Positions 1 through 10,100 of a DNA stretch of 15,369 bases are shown here, piece by piece; position 1 is the first letter of the stretch; each line of letters starts with the position of its first letter. The translations under genes were made by a program, and so were the position numbers. Source of the stretch: Tieghemiomyces parasiticus (Eukaryota > Kickxellomycota > Dimargaritomycetes > Dimargaritales > Dimargaritaceae). The stretch lies in assembly GCA_027575765.1 (NCBI GenBank), contig JANBPT010001062.1, positions 1 through 15,369 of the forward strand, in the 5' to 3' direction. The notes below the pieces were generated by a model that was not told the DNA's origin, did no database searches, and saw only the letters and a list, made by a program, of their open reading frames with translations.

Positions 1-756
1 TTGGCCCTACTTGAGGTAGATGATGGCGCGCCTCCAGTTGACAGTGGACTTTCGACAAAATACTCTCACTTCCTCCACCCCATACCCTGAAGTACCGGTT
101 TTCTCGTTTCCCGATTAGACCTATTAATGTCTAGAATTACTCCAAGTATGCGGACGTTTCACTTCGAACCACTAGACTGTCACATTGTGCAGCACGGGCC
201 GGGGCCCGTGGCCTAGGCCTGGGCGAAAGCACGCAGAAGCCTGGGTAGTCACCCGCTGAAACTCTGACATCACAATGCACCTGTGCAATATACTGGCCAT
301 AGCCGGAATCTCATTGCATATATAGCCAAGCTGATTTCAGCACCGCCTTGCAGTAAAAAAAACCTGGCCCATCTCCAGTCTTGAGTTATTATGGGATTTC
401 CAATCAGTGGCTGGTTAGCAAGAGGTTATTCACAGTGGTGGCGGTTATAGCTGTGTAGAAATATGAGTCTGCGGGGCTCCAGCACGTTAATGTTAACCGA
501 CGTTTTAATTAATAGACAGAGATTGACCGCCGAGTCGTCCAAGGGTGTAGTTGGCACTTGTAGCACCAATTAACCTTGAGAAACACCCTCACACCTTTCA
601 CTACCATTGTCATTCCATGTTCTAGCTCTAAGGGGAATTTTGTCGGCCAGCTTCCTGAGATGTACCCATTAAATTCCCTTTTGGATACCCGTAGAGTGTC
701 CTCGGGCAGATTAATTAATTCCCAAGTAATCACACGTCTTTGTCCATTACTGTTCC
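1..756. other. Spacer downstream of the transporter gene, no convincing gene
   Basis: This stretch lies 3' of the minus-strand transporter. Short open frames exist on both strands around 509-773, but none shows a recognisable domain and they overlap one another. A GC-rich palindrome cluster sits at 193-219. The extreme left edge has a minus-strand frame, ending at a TAG at 7-9, with a faint ribosomal-protein-like tail (see findings). AT-rich runs containing TTAATTAAT occur near 506 and 711. No clear polyadenylation signal for the transporter was identified. Confidence 0.5.
193..219. repeat. Overlapping GC-rich palindromes
   Basis: Positions 193-210 form a perfect inverted repeat, cacgggccggggcccgtg, with 8-bp arms (193-200 and 203-210) around a 2-nt centre. 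Directly overlapping it, 210-219 is the perfect 10-bp palindrome ggcctaggcc. Together they form one dyad-symmetric GC block in a more AT-rich spacer. A protein-binding site or a cruciform-prone element is possible; no function is claimed. Confidence 0.6.
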
Positions 757-2462
757 TTAGTGAGTCCCATTGACAACCGCCGGCTTGGCAGCGGGCTGTG
801 GTAAGCTACGATGGCGCTGGTGGTACTGGAGACCCAGACAGGTCACCAGGCAGACGGCAAGAGACACGGCGTTGCCAATGTGACTGGCAACGTAGTTGGG
901 GGCCTCGGATTGGCGATACATCTGGCCGGCAAGGACCCCCGAAATATTTGCCACGGCAGTTACGATAGCGATTGCCACCGCCCGCTGACTGCGGCTGGTG
1001 ATGTTACTCGCCAACCAGGCATAGTTGATGGGGCTGACATTATAGGGCCCTACCGTGGCCAGAAAAAGGGAGATGTACTTGCCCGTGGACGAGTCAAGGG
1101 TGGCCAGCAGGATGAAGCCCGTGATACTGATGACCAGGCCCAATGCAATCGGGTATGCCCGGTTGCTGGTCCGGTCGACTGTGTAGGAGCTGGTGACCAT
1201 AAATACGGCGGCCACCAAGAACGGAGGGATGGTGAGGAGCTGAGCCGACAGGTTGCTGTAGCCCAGGTCACGGATGACCGTGGACATGAGGAAACTGATG
1301 GAGTATACGGGCAGGCCTGCAGACAGCATGATTAAGGCATGGACATAAGTGTAGCCATTGGTCCAAGCACCCCAGGTAGACGTCAGATTCACGTCAGTCG
1401 GCTCCAACGTGCCCTGCAGATGTTGCTCAATCCGGGTCTTGTCGCTTGAACTGAGCCATCGCGACTGCTGGGGGCTATCGGGGAGCACAAAAAAGATGGC
1501 TATCCCGACCATCACGGTAGGCAGGCCCTCAATGAGAAACAGCCAGCGCCAGGCGCTGAGGCCTCGGATGCCGTCCATGAAGGACACGGCGTAGGAGAGG
1601 ACGCCTCCCAACGCGCCAGCTAGCACGATAGACACGTAGAACATGCTAATGCGCATGCTGATTTCACGCTGGTGGTACCAGAGGGTCATGTAGTAAACCA
1701 CCCCGGGGAGGAACCCAGCTTCGGCGCAGCCCAGGAAAAAGCGGAGGGACAGGAGGCCAGCAGCATTCTGGACAGCGGCCACGCAGCAGCAGAAAGTGCC
1801 CCAGAGGGTCACAATGAACCCGATCCATCGGGACGGACTGGTTTGGCGCAGGGCTAGGTTGGCCGGGACCTCCAACAGGATGTAACCTGGGCAAGACCGG
1901 TAGAAGGTTCGTGGTTTTAGAGAGGTGCGGCAGGTGGGGGTGGTGTGATGAGTCCCGGGGATAAAAACAACCTCCGTCATGGTGGGGCCTCGGTTTCCAA
2001 GCCCGCCGATGGCAGCAGGTAGATCCGGGTGCCATACCAGTGGCGCTTACCAAAAAAGAAGATGGACAACGACCATGAGTAATCCGTCTGGCTCATGCCC
2101 AGTTCCTCCTCCAGGTGAAGTAGCTTAGCATTTCCTGCAAGGTGCAGGTTGGATGGATAAGGGTATATGTGTGTCAATGATAGTTTAGTCCTCAGCATTC
2201 TTAAAAAATGTAGGCACACCTCTCTTTATAGTGCTGTAGCTACTGTCGCAAGCTTACCGATATTGGACCGATCAAGGAAACAGAGAAGGTAGGTCACGGC
2301 CACGATCGGGATGATATGCCAATCGATCCGGCGTCGTATCGCGAGGTATGTCGTGGACGGCAAATCAGCATCCAACTTTTCGTCCATGGCCAGCGCGTAC
2401 CCCTCGTCTGCCGCACTGCCCGTGTGCGAGTCCAGGTCGTTGACGACCTTATCGGGTGCCAT
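757..2462 (-). CDS. DAL5-type MFS transporter (anion:cation symporter family), three exons
   Basis: The spliced CDS is complement(757..1886, 2051..2134, 2258..2462): 1419 nt, 472 residues, stop TAA at 757-759. It is a polytopic membrane permease of the major facilitator superfamily, DAL5-like anion:cation symporter branch, whose members import allantoate, ureidosuccinate, dipeptides, nicotinate or pantothenate by H+ symport. Visible marks: a cytosolic N-terminus of about 45 residues; TM1 at about 49-63 followed by the family signature DRSNIG (64-69), which continues as NAKL across intron 1; GYILLEVPANLALR in TM2 (97-110); RFFLGCAEAGFLPG (145-158) in TM4, followed by the loop WYHQREISMR; WRWLFLIEGLP (209-219) in TM6; a short central loop around 232-275; and six more hydrophobic segments (about 275-300, 312-332, 341-360, 366-389, 399-420, 429-450). 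The length is normal for the family. The start is the first ATG of exon 1 and gives a typical N-terminus. The substrate cannot be deduced. The C-terminal tail is short and proline/alanine-rich. Confidence 0.9.
1887..2050 (-). other. Intron 2 of the transporter gene
   Basis: On the minus strand the donor is TTTG|GTAAGC (first intron base 2050) and the acceptor is TTGCCCAG|GT (last intron base 1887), giving 164 nt in phase 1. Splicing joins YSWSLSIFFFG to YILLEVPANLALR, reconstituting TM2. The donor hexamer is identical to that of intron 1. Part of the intron stays open in the frame of exon 3, so an unspliced reading would give a false N-terminus starting near 1980. Confidence 0.87.
2135..2257 (-). 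other. Intron 1 of the transporter gene
   Basis: On the minus strand the donor is G|GTAAGC (first intron base 2257) and the acceptor is TTGCAG|GA (last intron base 2135), giving 123 nt in phase 1. Splicing joins ...DRSNIG to NAKLLHLEEELG, the expected TM1-TM2 continuity of this family. The length is a multiple of three, but retention would hit an in-frame stop at about 2226-2228. Confidence 0.88.
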
Positions 2463-2570
2463 GGCTCAGAGCAATCAAGGAGGCGACGGGGACGGGATCG
2501 AAGAGCGCTATTCACGAATACCGATGTGGGGGTACCGGTGATTAGCGGAGGAGGAGATATAACAAGGTGG

Positions 2571-2608
2571 AGATAGACTCTGGTACGGACGTTTTCCTCG
2601 GCTGATAG
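2571..2608 (+). promoter_or_regulatory. Pair of GATA-factor-like motifs upstream of the transporter
   Basis: AGATAG at 2571-2576 and TGATAG at 2603-2608 both fit the fungal HGATAR consensus. They lie 109-146 bp upstream of the transporter start codon, 32 bp apart. Fungal nitrogen-catabolite GATA activators typically use closely paired sites of this kind at permease promoters. Two hexamer matches in this length can easily occur by chance, so the call is tentative. Confidence 0.25.
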
Positions 2609-2688
2609 CGACGTGGATTTCGCAAGCATTGGTGTAGAGCGTGTCAGGGCAAGCAAACAGCCACCATCCCGATGTGCGGCTGCCAGCC

Positions 2689-2766
2689 TTATAAGAACGG
2701 TGAATCAGGGGAGGGGAATAGAGAAAAGAGGAAAAGGATAGCAGCCAAGGTGAGGCTGGGTACCAT
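2689..2766 (-). other. Possible hydrophobic 25-codon uORF in the transporter leader
   Basis: On the minus strand an ATG at 2764-2766 opens 25 codons ending in TAA at 2689-2691, about 230 nt upstream of the transporter ATG. The peptide starts MVPSLTLAAILFLFSLF, which resembles a secretion signal or leader. It would matter only if transcription starts upstream of 2766. A TATA-like TTATAAG at 2689-2695 on the minus strand would instead place the start downstream of it. Confidence 0.2.
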
Positions 2767-3934
2767 GTCCTCACTCCTTCTCTCGCCACCAGACTGTGCG
2801 GCACGCAGACACGTATGGTCGCTGCATTAATGAATTTTCCTTACAATGGCTTGACCGCGTACCAATGGTGCCTGCTCATTGAGTTGGGCAGTCTAATCGC
2901 AACCTGGGCCAGAGAATAACGCGCCATTTTCAGTGAAGCAAATACAATATGTATAGAATCTGCAGGGGTCACTGCAGGCGGACGGTGGTCGGCCCCGGCC
3001 CCACCATTATGCCTCGATGAGGGGCTGGAATCCGCGTCATGGGCTTGTGAAGCGTCAGGTGGACCACTTCTGCATACAGGACTCCCAACCGATCACTTGC
3101 CACCTTTTACTGTTTTATCAGAACGGTGACCACTGGAACTCGGCATGAGATTTTGTTCGACTAAGCCGGGTCGGTCGGCGCCTGGCCGGGACATATATTG
3201 CTAGCGCAACGACGGCTTGAGTGCCCAGTTCCTACAGCAGACCCTTACGAATGCAGACTACCGTCTCCGGCTCTCATCTGCCACAGTCCTATCTTGCGCC
3301 CCCCTCGCGAGCGTCGATGTCCCACGATCCGGTAGTGTATTCCACCCTCTCATCCCTGTTTCACCGCCACTGGCTTCTCCGCTTGCCAATGTGATCCGTC
3401 GCTGTGACAGCCATCAATCGTATGTGTGGGTGCCGCTATTCCGACTGGAGCCACTGGCCTTGGGAGGAATTTTGAGACCAGCGCTCTGCGGAAAAATAAA
3501 ATATTACCGTTGCTCTAGTGCAGTAGCTAGCCACGAATAATGCGCTGTACGCTCCCGGCCCGTGGACGACGATCCAACTGGGCGTCTCAATTCCAGCGGG
3601 CCACGCTAGACGCACAGGGGTGTCCCGTCTAATATCGCCACGAGGCGATTCAACTGGGGTACAGATACCATCCCTATGTCCCTTTCGCTGCGGACGACCC
3701 CACCTGTCTCGTAGAGTCGGCTTGCTGCGGACTCGCCAATGGCCAAATAGCTGCGGTACTCTACTGACCTGCCTCGCACGATCCCAGCCTGGTCCCAGAT
3801 CCCGCCGATCCAAGCGCTAGCTGGGCAATCCCGACTTCTTCCAACTCGGCCTAGGCGCCTGCTCCCATCAAGCTACTGTCCGGCACATCTGCGACGGTTT
3901 CCTCTCGAGATTCACTGGATTGCAATCCCTTTCT

Positions 3935-4114
3935 ATTTTTTTTTCTCCGACCATCCTTTACAGGGCGTTGCCTAAACGTCCGATCCGTCTGACACGTCAC
4001 CATCCGCTACGCCGGGTACGATCACCTACGGCTCCAGCCCAGTAGTCAGCCACTCTTCCCCGCCACACCCATTCAGCCGTCCGCTACACCACCTTCCCAC
4101 CCACCCATTCACTG
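3935..4114 (+). promoter_or_regulatory. GCN1 leader: pyrimidine-rich, no upstream ATG
   Basis: From about 3841 to the GCN1 start there is no ATG on the plus strand, so 4115 is the first available start codon. The nearest in-frame stop upstream is TAG at 4043-4045. A run of T and C at 3929-3948 followed by CTTTACAG ending at 3963 resembles a 3' splice site, so a 5'-UTR intron is possible, though no donor was identified. The last 70 nt before the ATG are almost free of G and purine-poor. Confidence 0.35.
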
Positions 4115-7100
4115 ATGTCCGCCGATTCCGCCCCGGGGCCCGCCAGCTCCGCCTTCGACTGGGACTCTTGGCTCTCCGTCACCGTCCCGACCCACGTCGG
4201 CCGGGGCCCGCTGATCGACCGGGTTGAATTTCTACGTGAAGAGCTGATGCCCAAGTTTGATGCCCTTGCCAAACGCAATCTCACCGCTGGAAGCGCCGGT
4301 ACTGACCAGCCATCGATGGCCGCAGTAAGCCGTGCCGCGCGCTACCTGGTCACCCAGTACCTCCAGCAGGCCGCCCTCGACCGCGATCTGAACCGTACGG
4401 TATTGGCGGCTGGCCGCACCCTGCTCGGGGCCGGGCGTTCCCTGGCCGTTCTGGCGGCCACTCTAACCCACCTGCTCGGACAGTTGGCCGAGGCCCAACC
4501 GGCCGACCTGGGCCTGGCTTCCTTGGCCTTTCTACCCGCCGCCCTCGCTTGCGCCGGGGAACCCGAGCCACCCCGCACCGTGGTCGTACCAGCTTGGCTC
4601 GGACAGCTCCGCGCCACCCCGGCTGATGTGGCCGCGGGTGTCTGCATCCCGCGCGTTCCGGCCGCCCGCCGTCTCGGTCTGTTACATTGGTTCCTAGTCA
4701 TCTTGGAGGTGCTATACACCGAGCGTCTTGCCACCGACGATGCCGCCGTGGAGGCTACCCGTCGCGACTTGAGCCGGGTGGCCCTACGCGCTGTGGCCAG
4801 TCTCCTTTATGGACTAGTCGCTGGGACGCCGACTCCGGCCTACCTGGCCCTGGAACGCCACTCCTCCGCCGCTGAGTTTTCCCTGGACGGGTCCCCGTTC
4901 GATCCGGCAGCCCATGGTAGCACCGCCCGTCAGCTGCTGCGCACGTACCAACAAGCAGGCGCGGATTCCGCCGACGGCGAGGCTGTCCTAGCCACCAAGC
5001 CCGGTATCGCCCAGTCAGCCCTCACCGCTGTGCGCCGCTTCCTGCGTGCCCACCGCACCCAGTGGGACCCGCTTCTGGCTTTGCTGTTGGATGCCCCAGC
5101 TGAGACCGCCCCGACCTCGCCCGACTCCCTCGAGCGGGGCCTGTATCCCGTCGATCTAGTCTTGCTCGGGTGTGTGTGGGGCGCCGCCGCCCGCCACCGC
5201 CGCCTCGCCGATTTCCCAGCCATCGAAGCCCTGCGGACCCGCTATAGCGACGCGTCCACACGCTACCTCGTACATGTCACCGCCGCTACGGCACGCGGGC
5301 GTCCGCACCCCAATGTGCTTGCTCTGACTGGTGACACCTGGGCGCTCGTGGGCCCGGCGAGCCTGACGCGGGCGGTCTTCCCGGCGTGGGAGAAGGCCGT
5401 CCTCCGCCACCCCGAGGTGGCCATTCCCACGCTGGCTGCCGTCGTTCCGTTCCTGCGCGCGGGACCCGCCAGTGTCTGGACGGGCGTCGTCGACGACAGC
5501 GGCGCGGCCACTGCAAGCCCCGCTGCCGGGAGTGACGGACTGGGAACCGCCCTCTTTAACCAGCTCCGCGTTACCCGTCCAGCTGTCCGTGCCGCCTGGT
5601 TGCGCCTAGCCACTCTCACCGCCGAACTGGCCGTAGGTGTTGACGCCGACCAGTTCGCCGAGCGTTTGCTGGAGTTTGTACTGGCCGACAAGCCGGCTCC
5701 AGGACCCGAGGCCAAGCAACATGTGTGGGCCGCCTTGGAACTGCTAGCCCGCGATTCCCGTCGGGCCACCGCGGCCCCGGTGGCCGAAACGCTGGGTCGC
5801 CACGCCCCGGCCCGCCCGGCCGCTGAGTGTAAGGCCGTGGAGTCCTCGCCAGAGGATCAAGCCACCTCCGCAATCCATCGGTCGTTCGCTCTGGTGCGCC
5901 GCATCGAATCCCACCTTACCCGGGAGACCCACGAAGCGGCCGCCGTGGCCGCCCTGCGCTGTTACACCGCCCACACCCTGACGGTGCTCGCTGACCCGAC
6001 CGCACTGGGAACTGCCAAGGGCCTGGACGCCGACTTCGCTGCCTGGTGGAACGCCGCCGTTCCCGTATGGACCACGGCAGTGGCGAAGGCCGACAAGCCC
6101 GAATTACGGCGCCAATGGGCTAATGCGGTCGGTGATCTAGCCTGGTACGCCCATAAGTGGCTGGATGAAGCCTCACCCGATGGACCGCAAGGGCGCGCAT
6201 CTGCTTTCCGTGCCGATATCTGGCAGACTCAGTGTGCCCCGCGCCTCGCCGAGCCGCTGGCCAAGGGCCTTCAGGCTGCCGCCAAGAAACTACTGGACGC
6301 CCCGCTCACTTACCTACCAGGCCCCACCGAAGGATACGTGGCGGTCACCGTCACCCAAGCTGCGCTGGCCGTCGGTACCAAAGCGCTGTGGCCCACTAAG
6401 ATCGACGCGTGGGTTCGCGCCGCAGTTCGTCCAGCCGCCACCGGTAAGACCACCGGGCTGTTTGTGGAGCGTATCTACGCCAAGCTGACGCTGGCCTCCG
6501 AGGTGCGCTGGCTACTGCGCGCCGTGACCAGTTGCTGGCCCGCGGCAGTACAGGGCGTCCGAGTCCGCGAAACTGCCTTGGCCACAGCGAATCAGATTGA
6601 CGACGAAAACGGCCCGGCGGCGGCATCTGGCGACCCGGCACTGCTCGCCTTGGAAGGTTCCACCGATGAGGCACTTGCGCTGGCCCGCGTGCTGGTCCAC
6701 TTCGCCCTCCACCCGACCCAGCGCAGCTTCCGAAGCTTGGCGCGTACTACCTTGGCCGAGCTGGGTACCACTAGCGACTCGGCCGTGCTGGCGAAGTGTC
6801 TGCAACCCGCCCTCGACGCCTGGCTGTCCGACCGCGAGGCCGAGGTGGCGGCTGATTTGACCACCCCGCAGACGGCGACGGCGGAGGACAGTGACGCCGA
6901 AAGTAAACAGCAACGTGAGCGCGATGCCTGGCCCGGTCGCGTATATGACCTGCTCACTGCTCTCTTCGCCAGTCATCGTAACCCGTCCCATGTGACCCAC
7001 CCGGGCGCCGGAGTGCCGTCCTCCGACGCCGACCACCGGCTCCTGTGTCTAGTCCTGGGTGACTATACTTCCGTCGCCCACCACCCTCTGCTGGCTACAC

Positions 7101-10100
7101 CGGCCCATGTGGGTCCGCTTGGCCGTCAATTGGCCCACCTCCACCACCGACAGGTCACCGATAAGACCGATCAATCGGCCGATAAACCAGACGCCGAACC
7201 CTACCACGGTCCCACCGACTCTGCTTTCTGGGCCGCCGGTCTCCCGGCTAACCGGGTGCCTTGGTGGGCCAACCCGGCGGGTCGGTCCAATGACCGCTAC
7301 GCCACCTTGTGGGTGACCCTAGTGCAAGGCTGCGGGGTCGATCCCGCCGGCTTCGCCGCCGACCTACGGCTCCCCTTGGCCGCTGTCCTTCTTCGGCTGG
7401 CCCGGAACCTTACCCCACCCCCTGCGCACGAGCAGATTCATGCAGCCGGTGCTAATACTACCTCTAAAGCCAAGGCATCGACGGTTGCTACGAAACCCTC
7501 GGTCCCGGCGACCACTGCCAAGTCGACCGGTGCCACGGCTAAGAAACCGGCCAAGAAGGGGGCCACCAATATGGATGACCTCAGTCTCATGTTCTCAGCC
7601 ATGAACAAGAAGGGAAGCGGGGCGGCTAAGAAACCCGTGGCGGCTAAGCTGGCCACCCCCGCCGCCTCTGCCGGCCCGGGCGCCAAACCGGCCACTCCGG
7701 TGGCGCCCGCCCCGCGCCAGTCCCGCCCGGGATTCTACCGTGCAGCCCTGGGTGCGCTCTCCACACTTGGGTTCGTGGATGCCGACGCATTCGTGCCTTT
7801 GGTCTGGCACTATGTGGCGCGCCAGCTGGACCGAGTGGACCAGGCGGATGTCACCGGGGATGCCCAGACACCGTACCCGCTTTCGCATCTCACCTCCATT
7901 GAGGTCGACATTTGGCGCTACCAGGGCGATCCAGCCGAACCCGTTGTGGACGTACTTGGCCGCCGCGGGCGTGGTAAGACCGGCTCCACCGCTGCGCTCA
8001 GCAAGGAGGAGAGTGCCCTGGTCGCGGATCAACTCGCCAAAGAGACGCTGACGCGGACGCGCGTGCAGCTCACCTACCGTCTGCTGCGCGAGGCCTTGGA
8101 CCTCCTCACCGCCCTGACCCATGCCGCCCGCTGGCAGAGCCAGGCCCTCTTTGAAAATCAGGAGGCGGAGACACTGCCGCTGCATCTGCTGTTTACCCCC
8201 ATCCTGCGCCGGTTGCTGCTCGGTGACAGTAAGCGCCAAGCCCTCCTGCCGTTGGCGGGGCCCCTGATCGGTTCCTTGGGTGCTCGCGTCCTGGAGGACC
8301 TCGCCCTTGTGACCTCCCCGCGCCTGCGTCCGCTCTGTGCTGGCCTTGTGGCGGCCGTGCTCCGTCTCAACCGGGTGACTGGTGTGCCCCATGCCTGGAC
8401 CGTCGAGCCCGTCGGTGACCTCGCCCTGCGCATCCTGTACCGACTCCACTTCCAAGCCCAGACCGTGCCCTACGGAGCCGCTACGTTCACTCTGGTCTAT
8501 ACCCTACTGCAGCCCATCATCCGGGCGCCCGCCTGCGGGGCCAAGGACTTGAAGCCGTCCCGCGTTGCCACCTCAAACGAGGACGCCGAATACGCTGAGG
8601 CCGACCCCGTGGCTGAACGGCTCCTGTTGTGTAATCAGCTGCTTGGCCGTCACGGGCCTATACTGGCCGCCACCCCCACCGCCCCGCGTCGTGAGGCGAT
8701 TACCGCCCTGCTGGGTGTCATGGCCCAATCTCCTGCTCAGGTCAAGCCTGCCTGTGATCACCTGCTCTCCCTCGCTGAGGCCATGGACCTCGCCGACAAC
8801 GCGACCCAGGAGGAGAAGCGGGCCGTGCTGGACGGGTGGGCCGCCCCTGACACTATGATTCGGGCCGGCGTGCTCCACGCGGCCGATGCCCTCGACCTTA
8901 CCGATCTTGATTTTGATTCGGCCGTGTGGGCCGCGCGCTATGATCCGGACGGGGATAACGCAGAGCTTGCGTCCCGGATCTGGGTCGAGAGTGTTATGGA
9001 GGTGCCCGCGGCCACCTACTTTGACGACCTGCGGCCGTTCCTGACCCACGCCGCCGCCCCCGTGCGGAGTGCCGGCGCCGCTGCCCTGGCCGCCGCCATC
9101 ACCGTTATCGCCCAGGAGGCCACCCCGGCCGCCTTCCGTCCGGCCTTGGTTCGTCTGACCGACTGGTACGTCCAGCTAGCTGCCCCCGTGGGTCCGGAGT
9201 ACGACCGGTTCGGAATGGTTATCCCGTCAACGCTTAACCGTATTGACCCCTTCCCGGCCCGGGTTGCCCTGGGCGAGTGCCTGGCCGCCCTGGCCGAACC
9301 GGTCACGACCGCCGACGACGTACGCTACCTCGTCCACTTTTTGATTGCCGAGGGGCCCCTCGGCGATCGAAGCGGAGCCGTGCGCGCCCAGATGCTAACG
9401 GCCGGCCTGCGACTCGTTGAGCACCACGGCGCGGCGTGTGCCGACCATCTCGTTGCCGAGTTTGACGCGGTGCTCCAGGGAGACCGCGTCAGCGATGCTG
9501 ACACGGAGACGGCCGATGCCATCCGCGAGAGCGTCGTGGTCCTCTACGGCGCCCTGGCTCGGTTCCTGTCCCCCAAGGACCCCCGTGTGGGTCGCGCTGT
9601 CTCTCAGCTGCTAAGCGCCTTGGCCACTCCTTCCGAGAGCGTGCAGCGCAGCGTTGCTGAGTGCCTGGCCCCGCTCACCAAGGGTCAGATGGCCATCGTA
9701 CCCGATTGGACTGCGCGGCTCACCAAGACGTTGTTCGGCCGTGGCGGCACCTACGCTGCCCGCCGTGGCGCCGCCTACGGCTTGGCCGGAATCGTACGTG
9801 GGGTGGGTATCCGGGCCCTGTGGATGTACGAGCTGATGCCGGCGGTTCAGACCCACCTATCGGACGCGTCCACCGACGCCCGTGAGGGTGCCCTCTTGGC
9901 CGTGGAGACCCTGGCTGACACCTTGGGGTCTCTGTTCGAACCCTATGCCGTCCAATTGGTCCCGGCCCTGCTCACTAGCTTTGCCGACTCCGATACCCGC
10001 GTCCGCCAGGCCACTGGTGACGCCTGCCAGGCCATTATGGCCCACCTCAGCCCCTACGGCGTGCGCCGCCTCCTTCCGTCCCTGCTCCGTGGCCTCCACG

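Larger units (their letters stand above)
2463..4114. other. Divergent intergenic region between the transporter and GCN1
   Basis: About 1.65 kb separate the two start codons. Open frames within it (for example 3217-3540 plus and 3436-3813 minus) are short, some lack an ATG, and none shows a recognisable fold, so I see no gene here. The half near the transporter has two GATA-type motifs and a possible upstream ORF; the half near GCN1 has a long pyrimidine tract and an ATG-free leader. No tRNA or other RNA gene was recognised by eye. Confidence 0.55.

Noticed and set aside
509..773. Two overlapping short frames (minus 509-733, plus 576-773)
   Set aside because: They lie on opposite strands over the same DNA, both under 75 codons, with no motif strong enough to choose either.
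811..1335. 174-codon plus-strand frame opposite the transporter
   Set aside because: Overlaps exon 3, which carries clear MFS motifs. The antisense frame is rich in Gly, Asp and Arg with no recognisable fold.
1887..1980. Transporter start at the ATG near 1980
   Set aside because: This extension reads into intron 2 (MTEVVFIPGT...) and lacks TM1 and TM2. The spliced model restores DRSNIG-NAKL and FFFG-YILLEVP.
3217..3540. 107-codon plus-strand frame in the divergent spacer
   Set aside because: It begins at TTG, not ATG, has no similarity I recognise, and has mixed codon bias unlike the neighbouring genes.
3436..3813. 125-codon minus-strand frame in the divergent spacer
   Set aside because: Arg/Gly/Trp-rich, no domain, and overlaps another unsupported frame; most likely chance.
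2463..4114. Possible tRNA or other structured RNA in the spacer
   Set aside because: No B-box-like GGTTCGAATCC or cloverleaf arrangement was found by eye; a covariance-model search would settle it.
7595..8455. 286-codon minus-strand frame opposite the GCN1 linker
   Set aside because: Antisense shadow with no domain; the plus frame keeps family-specific motifs on both sides.
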